Shown one piece after another: positions 51,190 through 58,929 of a stretch of 64,000 bases of DNA. Made by a program: the position numbers and the translations under genes. The notes below the pieces were generated by a model. That model did no database searches. It was not told the origin of the DNA and was given only the letters and a program-made list of their open reading frames with translations. How positions within the stretch are numbered: position 1 is the first letter of the stretch; every line of letters begins with the position of its first letter. Origin of the DNA: JAFMJV01 sp963814315 (lineage in GTDB: Bacteria; Chloroflexota; Limnocylindria; Limnocylindrales; CSP1-4); NCBI GenBank assembly GCA_963814315.1, contig CAWFCG010000002.1, forward strand, positions 124,001-188,000, written 5' to 3'.

Positions 51190-51613
51190 TCACGCCCCGA
51201 TGCGGCCGAGGGCCTCAGTGGGCGTCAGGACTCCCACGCCACGGTCTTGCAACCAGTCTCGAAGCGCGTCGTCCTCAAGGAAGTCGTGATCGCCGGTGAT
51301 GATGGCCTCCCCTCGGCTGGCGAGTGCCGCCGCCACGACTGGCGCATCCCCTGAACCACGGATCTCGACCTGGACCTCGACGGTCGGGAGCAACGGGCGC
51401 CAGGCCCTCACCAGCTCGTCGACATCGTCCTCCGAGATCCCGTAGCGTTCGAAATCCTGGTCGCCGCAGGACCGCCACGATCTCCTGGGCGAGCCACCAC
51501 GACATGACGGGCTGGATCCGGCCGTCCTGGACCGCTCGCAGGACTGCACCTGGTGCCCCGCGCGGCGTGATCAAGCCCGACACCCACACGTTGGTGTCAA
51601 CGATGGCTCGCAG
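51190..51613 (-). pseudogene. PIN-domain toxin (COG1569-like), frameshifted
   Basis: The minus strand encodes AIVDTNVWVSGLITPRGAPG, then AVLRAVQDGRIQPVMSWWLA and VLRRP, followed after a +1 shift near 51470 by ERYGISEDDVDELVRAW, GDAPVVAAALASRGEAIITGDHDFL and GVGVLTPTEAL. This is a complete PIN ribonuclease toxin apart from the shift, with catalytic Asp residues in VDTN, GSGDAP and TGDHDF. No ATG/GTG fits the start; a CTG at 51613 follows AGGAG, so the normal start may also be lost. It lies directly downstream of the antitoxin remnant. Confidence 0.75.
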
Positions 51614-51845
51614 CTCGCTCCTTCCGGACCTCAGCCACAGCGTCGGCTATATGACGCTCGATCTCGTCGAGATCACCGTCAGCCGGACTCGAGACGTCCT
51701 CGCGCCTGTCGAGCAGCTGAACCAGTCGCAGGCGCCAAACATCATCGTCGATCCGCTGGAAGCCTTGCCGCCCGAGACAATCGTCAACCGCCTCGCGCAC
51801 GAGTTCTGCCACCGGCCGTCCCTGAAGACTGCCGATGGATCGCAG
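51597..51845 (-). pseudogene. Ribbon-helix-helix antitoxin, body without its N-terminus
   Basis: The minus strand from 51845 reads LRSIGSLQGRPVAELVREAV and DDCL followed by a toxin-binding tail ending RKERAASHR. This is an RHH (VapB-like) antitoxin lacking the first strand and start codon; the nearest usable start is GTG 51812, inside the DNA-binding fold. Its stop overlaps the toxin gene. The missing N-terminus appears on the opposite strand at 51857-51901. Confidence 0.68.
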
Positions 51846-51856
51846 CGGTACATTTG

Positions 51857-51901
51857 ATGCGACGAACGAATATCTATCTCGGTGGTACGGAACTGGATGC
51901 G
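51857..51901 (+). pseudogene. Inverted N-terminal fragment of the RHH antitoxin
   Basis: ATG 51857 encodes MRRTNIYLGGTELDA, the beta-strand and first helix start of a ribbon-helix-helix antitoxin, but on the plus strand, next to and opposite the antitoxin body. Flipping 51846-51901 would join GAT-GCG to CTG-CGA of the minus-strand gene in frame (TELDA|LRSIGSLQGRPVAEL). Beyond 51901 the plus frame is low-complexity and runs into repeat copy 2. Confidence 0.6.
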
Positions 51902-51910
51902 CGTCGGTCG

Positions 51911-51934
51911 CCGCCCGCCCGCCCGCCCGCCGCC
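51911..51934 (+). repeat. CCCG tetranucleotide repeat
   Basis: A short CGCC/CCCG microsatellite abutting the left end of direct repeat copy 2. It may mark the junction where the repeat was inserted or duplicated. Confidence 0.6.
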
Positions 51935-52323
51935 TCGCTGTCGACGTCGGTCGTATCCCGCCGGCCGCAACGACTCAGATGCTGTCCTGGGGCGGCCCTA
52001 GCCACTTGCCTGGCGGTCTTGACGCCAGCCACGGGCAGGTGCGACCACCGCCGCCCGATCGGACCGCCGCGACCCATGCCCGCCGCTGACTCGGAGATGC
52101 CCCCTTGGGCATGAACGGGCGGGGTGAACGGGTCGCTGTGCCCGCGGTCGGTGTGCCCGGAAGGCGCCCTACCTGGCTGACGTCTCCGCGGGCGACTTCT
52201 GACCAGGTTTGCGCTTGACGGTGCGACGACCGCCCGGCCGGCCACGGTGCCGCGCTTGACGGGCCGGCCACGGACTGAGCGTGGGCGACCATGGTGCGAT
52301 GGGGACTTGTCGCACACGAGGCG
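51932..52323. repeat. Long direct repeat, copy 2
   Basis: Second copy of the segment at 50101-50446, offset by 1831 bp. It keeps the same stem-loop at 52002-52041. Near its right end an extra block of about 46 bp includes a partial re-duplication (CGCTTGACGG...GGCCGGCCACGG). It ends just before the stop of the ABC transporter gene, so on the minus strand it is that gene's 3' flank. Confidence 0.9.
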
Positions 52324-52335
52324 GAGGTTCGACGC

Positions 52336-54288
52336 TCAGGAGCTTGCGGCCAGCGCCTCCGTCTCGAACTGCTCGTGGTAGAGGCGCGCATAGGCGCCAT
52401 CGTGTGCCAGCAGCGCCGCGTGGGTGCCGCGCTCCACGATGCGGCCGCGCTCATACACCAGGATCAGGTCGGCCCGCAGGATGGTCGAGAGGCGGTGCGC
52501 GATGGCCAGCGTGGTACGACCCTGCATGGTGTGCTCGATGGCGCGCTGGATGAGCCGCTCGCTGACCGTGTCGAGTGCGCTGGTGGCCTCATCGAGGATG
52601 AGGATGCGCGGGTCCTTCAGCAGCACGCGCGCCAGGGCGATGCGCTGCTTCTCACCACCAGACAGCTTGTAGCCACGCTCGCCCACGACCGTGTCATAGC
52701 CCTCCGGCAGCTCAGCGATGCGATCGTGGATGGCCGCTAGCCGTGCCGCAGTCCGCAACTCGAGGTCGCTGGCGTCAGGCTTCGCGTAGGCCAGGTTCTC
52801 ACGCACGGAGGCGTGGAACAGGTAGGCCTCCTGCGTCACGAAGCCGATGACGGCACCGAGGCTGGTGAGCTTGATGTCACGGACGTCGCGCCCATCGATC
52901 TCGATCGCGCCCGAGTCGGCGTCGTACAGCCGCGGCACGAGGTAGGTGGTGGTCGTCTTGCCCGACCCCGACGGCCCCACCAGTGCTACCAGCTGTCCGG
53001 GCGCCACCTCGAAATCGATCTCCTTGAGCCCGAAGGGCACGCCGACTCGAACGTCCGCTGCATCATCCACTGCCCCGATCCCCATCGCGAGCACGCCATC
53101 ATCTCCGTGGCCGGAGGCATCGGTCGCCAGCTCAGCCGACGCCATATCAAGAGCCGGTAAGGCGTCGCGATAGGCGAACGAGACGTGGCGGAAGCGCAGC
53201 CGCCCTTCGACCACAGCGGGCTCCAGCACGACCGCCCCCGTGGCGTCCTTGATCTCCGGCTCCATGTCGAGGTATTCGAAGATGCGATCGAACAGCGCCA
53301 GTGCGCCCTGCAGGTCGACCTGCACGTTGAGCAGCTGCCCGACCGGGAAGAAGAGGCGACTCTGGAGCGTGGTGAAGGCCACGATGTCACCCACCGTGGG
53401 CGCTGATGGGTCGCCCTGGATGACCAGCACGCCGGCGACCCAGTAGACGAACGCCGGCATGACAGAGAACACGGTGCCCACCAGCATGAAGAACCACCGT
53501 CCGACCAACGATTGGCGCAACTGCAGTGCCGCCAGCCGCGCATTGGCGACGCGGAACCGCTTGACCGACTCCTCTTGCTGTCCGAACGTCTTGGCCAGCA
53601 GGATGCCGCTCACCGAGAGTGTCTCCTCGGTGATGGCTGAGACGTCTGCCAGCGACTTCTGCGTCTCTGTGCTGGCCTTGCGGCGCACCTTGCCGACACG
53701 GAAGGTGAGGTACATGAAGAACGGCAGGATGGCCAGCGAGATGGCCGTCAGGCGCCAGTCGATGAGGATCATCGCCAGCAGCGTGGTGACGACGATGGTG
53801 AGGTTGGCGAAGACCGAGCTGGCGGTGTCGGTCACCACCGACTGCACGCCACCCACGTCGTTGCTGATGCGGCTCTGGATCTCACCCGTGCGCGTCTCAG
53901 TGAAGAAGCGCAACGGCATCTTCTGGAGGTGCACGTAGACAGCGTTGCGCAGGTCCTCCATGACCGCCTGGCCGACGCGGTTGTTGACGTAGGTCTGGCC
54001 CACGCCGACGAGCCCACTGATGACGGGTATGGCGATCATGGCGATGACGGCCAGGTTGAGCAGCCTGAAGTCCTGCTCCGGGATGGCCACGTCCAGCAGG
54101 AACCTCAACAGGTAGGGGTTGACCACACCCAGCAGGCTGGTGACGACGATCGACACCATCACCACCAGGACCTGCCAGCGATAGGGCCGGAAGAAGCCCA
54201 TGATCCGTCGCACTGTCGCGCCCCGACGCTCCCGGGGTACCGGCTTGAAGTCGTCCTGGTCAAAGCCGCCGTGCCCGTGAAAGCCCAT
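52336..54288 (-). CDS. ABC exporter, fused permease-ATPase half-transporter
   Basis: A 650-residue MsbA/LmrA-like half-transporter that should work as a dimer. Six transmembrane segments (residues about 35-330) are followed by a nucleotide-binding domain with Walker A LVGPSGSGKTTT, Q-loop VTQEAYLFHASVREN, signature YKLSGGEKQRIALARV, Walker B ILILDEATSALD and H-loop AIAHRLS. An unusual insertion of about 40 residues, rich in Ala, Asp and Gly, lies between the A-loop (VSFAYRDALPAL) and the strand before Walker A. The substrate is unknown; a His-rich N-terminus (MGFHGHGGF) is seen. Confidence 0.93.
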   Translation of the reverse strand: MGFHGHGGFDQDDFKPVPRERRGATVRRIMGFFRPYRWQVLVVMVSIVVTSLLGVVNPYLLRFLLDVAIPEQDFRLLNLAVIAMIAIPVISGLVGVGQTYVNNRVGQAVMEDLRNAVYVHLQKMPLRFFTETRTGEIQSRISNDVGGVQSVVTDTASSVFANLTIVVTTLLAMILIDWRLTAISLAILPFFMYLTFRVGKVRRKASTETQKSLADVSAITEETLSVSGILLAKTFGQQEESVKRFRVANARLAALQLRQSLVGRWFFMLVGTVFSVMPAFVYWVAGVLVIQGDPSAPTVGDIVAFTTLQSRLFFPVGQLLNVQVDLQGALALFDRIFEYLDMEPEIKDATGAVVLEPAVVEGRLRFRHVSFAYRDALPALDMASAELATDASGHGDDGVLAMGIGAVDDAADVRVGVPFGLKEIDFEVAPGQLVALVGPSGSGKTTTTYLVPRLYDADSGAIEIDGRDVRDIKLTSLGAVIGFVTQEAYLFHASVRENLAYAKPDASDLELRTAARLAAIHDRIAELPEGYDTVVGERGYKLSGGEKQRIALARVLLKDPRILILDEATSALDTVSERLIQRAIEHTMQGRTTLAIAHRLSTILRADLILVYERGRIVERGTHAALLAHDGAYARLYHEQFETEALAASS

Positions 54289-54317
54289 CAGTCGGCCACC
54301 GCTAGACTCAACGGACC

Positions 54318-55259
54318 TTGGAACGAGCGAATCAGGCGCAAGGCGAGCCCCAAGCCATCTTCATCGTGGGCGTCAGCCGCAGCGGCACCACGCTGACCCG
54401 ACGCATCCTCGACAAGCACAGCCGTATCGGCATCGCCACCGAGAACCACTACCTGGGGCATCTGCTGGCCTGGGAGGGCGCGCGCCACTACTTCCGACGA
54501 GCGGGCGACCTGCGCGACGACGACAACGTGCACGCGTTGGTCGAGCATATCTACTCGGGTGAGCTGCAACGCCGTTCTCGCCTGCGCGAGCTGAGTCCTT
54601 ACTGGCGCTGGCTCACCGACCGGGTCCCGCGCGCCGACATGGACTCCTACCTGATGGCCTCGGATCGCACCGAACGCGGCGTCTTCGCGGCCTTCCTGCG
54701 TGTCTATGCCGACCGCCGTGGCAAGGCCATCATGGGCGAGAAGTCCCCGGCGCACCTGGCCTACGTCGAGACGCTGCTCGACTGGTTCCCCGACGGACGG
54801 GTGGTCCACTGCCTGCGCGATCCTCGTGCCATCTACGTGTCTGAGCTGCGGCGCCGGCGGGAACATGCGGTCGGGTTCCCATACCGCCAGTTGGCGGCCA
54901 TACCCGCGCTGCTGGAGCGCTTCGTGCTGTGGGAGGTGACTTGGGCCTGGGCGGGTGCCGTCCATCGCCACCGCACCCTGCATCGACGCTACCCTGGCCA
55001 CTACTGGCTGCTGCGTTTCGAGGATCTCGTCGCCGCTCCCGACGCCACGCTCGACGGGCTCTGCGCGTTCCTCGGCGTGGCACCCGAGCCGCGCATGCTG
55101 GAGCAGCAGGTGACATCCAAAGGGGCGCTCGTGGGTGAGGCCGGCATCGACGAGGGGGCTGCCGAACGCTGGCGTTCGAGCATCAGCCCAGGCGCCAAGT
55201 CGGCCATCGAGCGGCTGCTGGGCCGGCGGCTCAGGGAGATGGGCTACCCAGCGCGCTGA
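54318..55259 (+). CDS. Sulfotransferase family protein
   Basis: A 313-residue PAPS-dependent sulfotransferase-like protein. The 5'-phosphosulfate loop is FIVGVSRSGTTLTRRIL and the 3'-phosphate-binding segment is VVHCLRDPRAIYVSELRRR, with IMGEKSPAHLAYVETL between. It likely sulfates a carbohydrate or other surface acceptor. The start is TTG at 54318, divergent from the ABC exporter with a gap of only 29 bp. Its 3' end overlaps the thioredoxin reductase gene by 29 bp on the opposite strand. Confidence 0.88.
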   Translation: MERANQAQGEPQAIFIVGVSRSGTTLTRRILDKHSRIGIATENHYLGHLLAWEGARHYFRRAGDLRDDDNVHALVEHIYSGELQRRSRLRELSPYWRWLTDRVPRADMDSYLMASDRTERGVFAAFLRVYADRRGKAIMGEKSPAHLAYVETLLDWFPDGRVVHCLRDPRAIYVSELRRRREHAVGFPYRQLAAIPALLERFVLWEVTWAWAGAVHRHRTLHRRYPGHYWLLRFEDLVAAPDATLDGLCAFLGVAPEPRMLEQQVTSKGALVGEAGIDEGAAERWRSSISPGAKSAIERLLGRRLREMGYPAR

Positions 55260-56370
55260 CGGGCTCGGTCAGTGCTCCCGCCTCGGCCAGCGGGGTCGTC
55301 TCGTCCTGCTCCACCAGCCAGCGCTCGGCATCGAGCGCGGCCCGACACCCGTCGCCCGCGGCGGTGATGGCCTGGCGATAGCGGTGGTCATGGACGTCGC
55401 CGGCCACGAACACGCCCTCGACCCCGGTCAGCGTGTGGTCCTCGACCACGAGATAGCCCTTCTCGTCCACTTCGAGCGCCTCGCGGAAGACGGCTGTGTT
55501 GGGCCGATGGCCGATGGCGATGAAGAGGCCTTCCAGGGGCATCTGCCGCACCTCGCCGGTCGACGTGTCTGTCAGCTCCACGCCCTCCACCTTGTCCGAA
55601 CCCAGCACGTCGGTGACTTGGCTATTCCACTGGATGCGGATCTTGGGATGCGCCAAGGCGCGATCACGCATGATGCGGCTGCCGCGGAACTCGTCACGCC
55701 GGTGGATGAGCACCACCTCTGTGGCGAATTTGGTCAGGAAGAGCGCTTCCTCAAGCGCGCTGTCACCGCCGCCCACGACGGCGATCTTCTTGTCACGGAA
55801 GAAGAATCCGTCGCAGGTCGCACAAGCTGATACGCCCCGACCGCGTAGGCGTGTCTCGTTCTCCAAGCCCAGCCAGATGGCCGACGCGCCGGTGGCCACG
55901 ATGACGGCGTCGGCGGTGTAGACCGCGTCACCCGCGGTGAGCTTGAAGGGTCGCACGCTGAAGTCCACCGACTCGACGTCGATATCGACCAAGCGGGCTC
56001 CGAAACGCTCCGCCTGGGCGCGCATGTCCGTCATCAGGGCCGGGCCGTCGATGCCGTCAGGGAAGCCCGGGAAGTTCTCCACTTCCGAGGTGATCATGAG
56101 CTGGCCGCCGGGTGTATAGCCGGCGATGACGAGCGGCTCCAGATCGGCGCGAGCCGCATAGATGGCCGCGGTCAGCCCAGCGGGGCCACTGCCGATGATG
56201 AGCACGCGAGCGTGTGCACCTTCGGCCCCTTGCGCTATGGCCGTCATGGGCACGGCCGGCTGCTCCATCGCGATCGGGGCGATGGGCGTGATCGGCGCCG
56301 CTTCGACGTCGCCGTCATCAAGCATCTGCAGGCCCCCTAAGCCCGCATCGGTATCGTTCATCGTGCCCAT
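55231..56370 (-). CDS. trxB: Thioredoxin reductase
   Basis: It reduces thioredoxin with NADPH through FAD and a redox disulfide. The FAD-binding motif is VLIIGSGPAGLTAAIYAARA, the active site is SACATCDGFF, the NADPH motif is IAVVGGGDSALEEALFL, and the C-terminal GVFVAGDVHDHRYRQAITAAGDG is the second FAD motif. The first 50 residues are an extension (Pro/Ile/Ala-rich, with several Met), so a later start is possible. The length of 379 residues exceeds the usual 310-340 because of that tail and a C-terminal extension. Confidence 0.95.
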   Translation of the reverse strand: MGTMNDTDAGLGGLQMLDDGDVEAAPITPIAPIAMEQPAVPMTAIAQGAEGAHARVLIIGSGPAGLTAAIYAARADLEPLVIAGYTPGGQLMITSEVENFPGFPDGIDGPALMTDMRAQAERFGARLVDIDVESVDFSVRPFKLTAGDAVYTADAVIVATGASAIWLGLENETRLRGRGVSACATCDGFFFRDKKIAVVGGGDSALEEALFLTKFATEVVLIHRRDEFRGSRIMRDRALAHPKIRIQWNSQVTDVLGSDKVEGVELTDTSTGEVRQMPLEGLFIAIGHRPNTAVFREALEVDEKGYLVVEDHTLTGVEGVFVAGDVHDHRYRQAITAAGDGCRAALDAERWLVEQDETTPLAEAGALTEPVSALGSPSP

Positions 56371-56413
56371 CGTAGCACGGCCCCGAGATACTCCCCGGGG
56401 GTATGTACGGCGG

Positions 56414-57334
56414 TCAGTCGAGGGGGGATGGTCGGGCCACGCCTCGCAGCTGCGGGATGACGTCGCGGCCGATGAGCTCCAGCTTCGACAGGTCGGTCAC
56501 GTCGCGGAGGCTGAAGATGGCGTGCTGGGCGCCGACCTCAGCCGTGCGGCCCAGGCGCTCCACCAGCGCATCGGGCGTGACTGTCTGCCCGGCTCCGTCG
56601 GGGCTGATGGCCACCTGTGTCAGGAGTGTCTTCTCGATCTCGTCGTAGTCCCGGCCGGCCGCCTCGCAATGATCCCGCAGCACACGGTACTTGTGTCGTA
56701 GCTGTTCAGGGTCGGTGCCAAAGACGTTGCAGGCATCGGCATATTGCGCCACCAGCTTGAGCGTGCGTCGCTCGCCACCACCGCCGATGAGGATGGGCGG
56801 ATGCGGCTTTGACAGCGCCTGCGGGGCGTTGAGCGGATCGGCCGCCTGGTAGTGCGACCCACTGAATGGCTCACGGTCCCCGGCGTCGCCTCGCCATGCC
56901 GAGTGTGCCAGCTGCAAGGTCTCCTCGAGCATCTCGAAGCGTTCGCCTAGCGGCGGCATGGGGAAGCCCCAGGCGCGCGACTCCTGCTCGTTCCAGGCCG
57001 CGCCGATGCCGAACCAGGCGCGCCCGCCGCTGAGCACGTCGAGCGTGGTGGCGGCCTTGACCCAGAGTCCGGCCTCCCGGTAGTGGATACCACCGACCAT
57101 GAGCCCCAGACGCGCACGCTTCGAGTGGGCAGCCATGAATCCGAGCGTGGTCATGCCCTCGAGCATGGGCTCCTCTGGCGCGCCGACCGAACCGATCTGG
57201 AGGAAGTGATCCATCACCCAGATGGAACCGAAGCCGGCGTCGTCGGCGGTGCGAACGATGCGTGCCAACGTCTCGCCGATGGCGGCATCACCGCCGGGCC
57301 AGGTGAAGGAGCTGATCTGGAGGCCGATCTTCAT
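56414..57334 (-). CDS. LLM-class F420-dependent oxidoreductase
   Basis: A 306-residue luciferase-like TIM-barrel oxidoreductase. MKIGLQISSFTWPGGDAAIG, SIWVMDHFLQIG, LDVLSGGRAWFGIGAAWNEQE and PHPPILIGGGGERRTLKLVA match the TIGR03560-type F420-dependent subgroup. It sits immediately upstream of cofE in the same direction with a 39-bp gap, in an F420 cluster, so F420 is the probable cofactor. Substrate unknown. Confidence 0.92.
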   Translation of the reverse strand: MKIGLQISSFTWPGGDAAIGETLARIVRTADDAGFGSIWVMDHFLQIGSVGAPEEPMLEGMTTLGFMAAHSKRARLGLMVGGIHYREAGLWVKAATTLDVLSGGRAWFGIGAAWNEQESRAWGFPMPPLGERFEMLEETLQLAHSAWRGDAGDREPFSGSHYQAADPLNAPQALSKPHPPILIGGGGERRTLKLVAQYADACNVFGTDPEQLRHKYRVLRDHCEAAGRDYDEIEKTLLTQVAISPDGAGQTVTPDALVERLGRTAEVGAQHAIFSLRDVTDLSKLELIGRDVIPQLRGVARPSPLD

Positions 57335-57373
57335 GCGACCGAGTGTAGCGACCTTGGGAACGTCAGCGAAACG

Positions 57374-58147
57374 TCAGCGGAAGAGGTCCTGCCCCAGCGG
57401 CATCAGCACATCGCCGATGATGGAGCCGCTCCCGGCGGGCAGCCGGGCGCCACGGATGAGCACCACCGGTCGTCGGCTCGTCTTGCCTGAAGCCAGCTCG
57501 GCCACGCCGGCCAGCTCATCGGCCACCGCTACCACCGTCGCCTGCATCTCGCGTCCCTCCGTGTCGACCTGGCCCCGCAGGTCGTGCAGCGGCATGAACC
57601 CGGAGACGCCGAGTGCGATGTCGGTGATGCCAAGCCGCCAGGGCCGACCGAACGAGTCGCTGACGATGACCCCGACATCGACGCCCAGCTCCTCGAGCAC
57701 GGCATGACGCAGGCCAAGAGCCGAAGCGTCGGGGTCCTGGGGCAGCAACGTGACCACGTCATCCTCGCCGACGTTGGAGGCATCCACTCCAGCGTTGGCA
57801 CAGACGAAGCCATGGTGCGTGCGGCTGATGATGATGCCGCGCTCCATGCGCAAGACCTCGGCCAATTCGCGCAACACCACCTCGATCTGGCGCTCGTCCT
57901 TGCCCCAGGCCTCCGCCCAGTCGATCGCCTCGGGGCGCGGCTCGACCTCGGCCAGCCGCACGATGCGACCCTCCGCCTTGGAGACCACCTTTTGAGTCAC
58001 CACCAGCACATCGCCATCGGCAGGTGCCAGCTCGGGCTCCTCGACGACCAGCTTCCACCAGGCCTCCGCCACCAGCCGGCCCAGATCGTCGCCAGGGCGG
58101 ATCTCCGGCAGCTCCGGCAGCGCCACCGCCAGCAACCGTCCGTTCAT
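57374..58147 (-). CDS. cofE: Coenzyme F420-0:L-glutamate ligase
   Basis: It adds gamma-linked glutamates to F420-0 with GTP. The 257-residue protein has LPEIRPGDDLGRLV, DGDVLVVTQKVVSKAEGR, ISRTHHGFVCANAGVDASNV and VIVSDSFGRPWRLGITDIALG, which are diagnostic of CofE/FbiB N-terminal domains. It lacks the C-terminal nitroreductase-like domain of actinobacterial FbiB. ATG 58147 overlaps the cofC stop (ATGA). Confidence 0.95.
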   Translation of the reverse strand: MNGRLLAVALPELPEIRPGDDLGRLVAEAWWKLVVEEPELAPADGDVLVVTQKVVSKAEGRIVRLAEVEPRPEAIDWAEAWGKDERQIEVVLRELAEVLRMERGIIISRTHHGFVCANAGVDASNVGEDDVVTLLPQDPDASALGLRHAVLEELGVDVGVIVSDSFGRPWRLGITDIALGVSGFMPLHDLRGQVDTEGREMQATVVAVADELAGVAELASGKTSRRPVVLIRGARLPAGSGSIIGDVLMPLGQDLFR

Positions 58148-58851
58148 TCGCTCACCCCGTCGATGGCGCGTCGCCCCAGCTCCATCAGCTCGCGCAGGCG
58201 AGTCGGGTCCAGTCGCTCAAGGTCGTATGGCGTATCGAGATCGAAGCCGAGAACGCTGTCGCTGACGACCTGCACCGCGGCCCCGACCGACTCCGCCGCG
58301 CGCAAGTGCGTCTCGAAGCTGCCATCACCGAACGCGGGCGCGATGATCTCCGGCGGCCGCAGCAGCAGCGCGTTGGTGCCACTGCGAGCGTCGGCCGGCG
58401 CGATGGCTACCAGTGGGCCGCCCGCGGCTGCAGCCAGACCGGCATCGGCGGCCATGATCAGCTCGTCCAACGCCTCGGTCGACAGGTAGGGCAGGTCGCC
58501 GGGAAGCACCAGCACACTGGTCGCTCCTTCGGTTTGAGCGGCGTCGATGCCGATGCCGATGCCGGCATTTAGGCCCTCGCCCTCCTGCCGATGGACGCTC
58601 ACCGCCACGCCGGTCTGACTGGTGGCTGCATCCAGCACCGGATCAGGACTGACGAGATGGATACGTCGGCAGAACCGCCAGGCGCCCAGCATCGCGAGCG
58701 TGTGCAGCAGCATGCCCAACACCAGCTCTTCGCGCTCTTCGGCATCGAGCGCCGCGCCAAGACGCGCTTTGCCCCCCGACACGGTGCGCATCGGCAGCAC
58801 CACGTGGATGGGCTCCAGTCCGTTGGCAGCGTCGAGTCGGTCGGTGGTCAT
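58144..58851 (-). CDS. cofC: 2-phospho-L-lactate (or PEP) guanylyltransferase
   Basis: It activates 2-phospholactate or phosphoenolpyruvate as the GDP derivative for CofD. The nucleotidyltransferase fold is visible in HVVLPMRTVSGGKARLGAAL, EGLNAGIGIGID, SVLVLPGDLPYL and ARSGTNALLLRPPEIIAPAFGDGSF. Bacterial enzymes usually prefer PEP. It is coupled to cofE, with cofD 66 bp upstream on the same strand. Confidence 0.93.
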   Translation of the reverse strand: MTTDRLDAANGLEPIHVVLPMRTVSGGKARLGAALDAEEREELVLGMLLHTLAMLGAWRFCRRIHLVSPDPVLDAATSQTGVAVSVHRQEGEGLNAGIGIGIDAAQTEGATSVLVLPGDLPYLSTEALDELIMAADAGLAAAAGGPLVAIAPADARSGTNALLLRPPEIIAPAFGDGSFETHLRAAESVGAAVQVVSDSVLGFDLDTPYDLERLDPTRLRELMELGRRAIDGVSE

Positions 58852-58884
58852 CGCAGTAGGGGAATGGTAGCCGTAGCTGGCGGC

Positions 58885-58929
58885 GTGTCAGACGGGCACG
58901 TGTCGGGCAGGCACGTGTCAGGCGGGCAG
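58885..58929 (+). repeat. 15-bp tandem repeat spanning the cofD stop
   Basis: Three units of the form GTGTC[A/G]G[A/G]C[G/A]GGCA[C/G] lie head to tail (58885-58899, 58900-58914, 58915-58929). The last contains the TCA that is the reverse of the cofD TGA, so the repeat carries the C-terminal codons and stop. Expansion or contraction could change the 3' end of cofD or the cofC leader. Confidence 0.7.
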
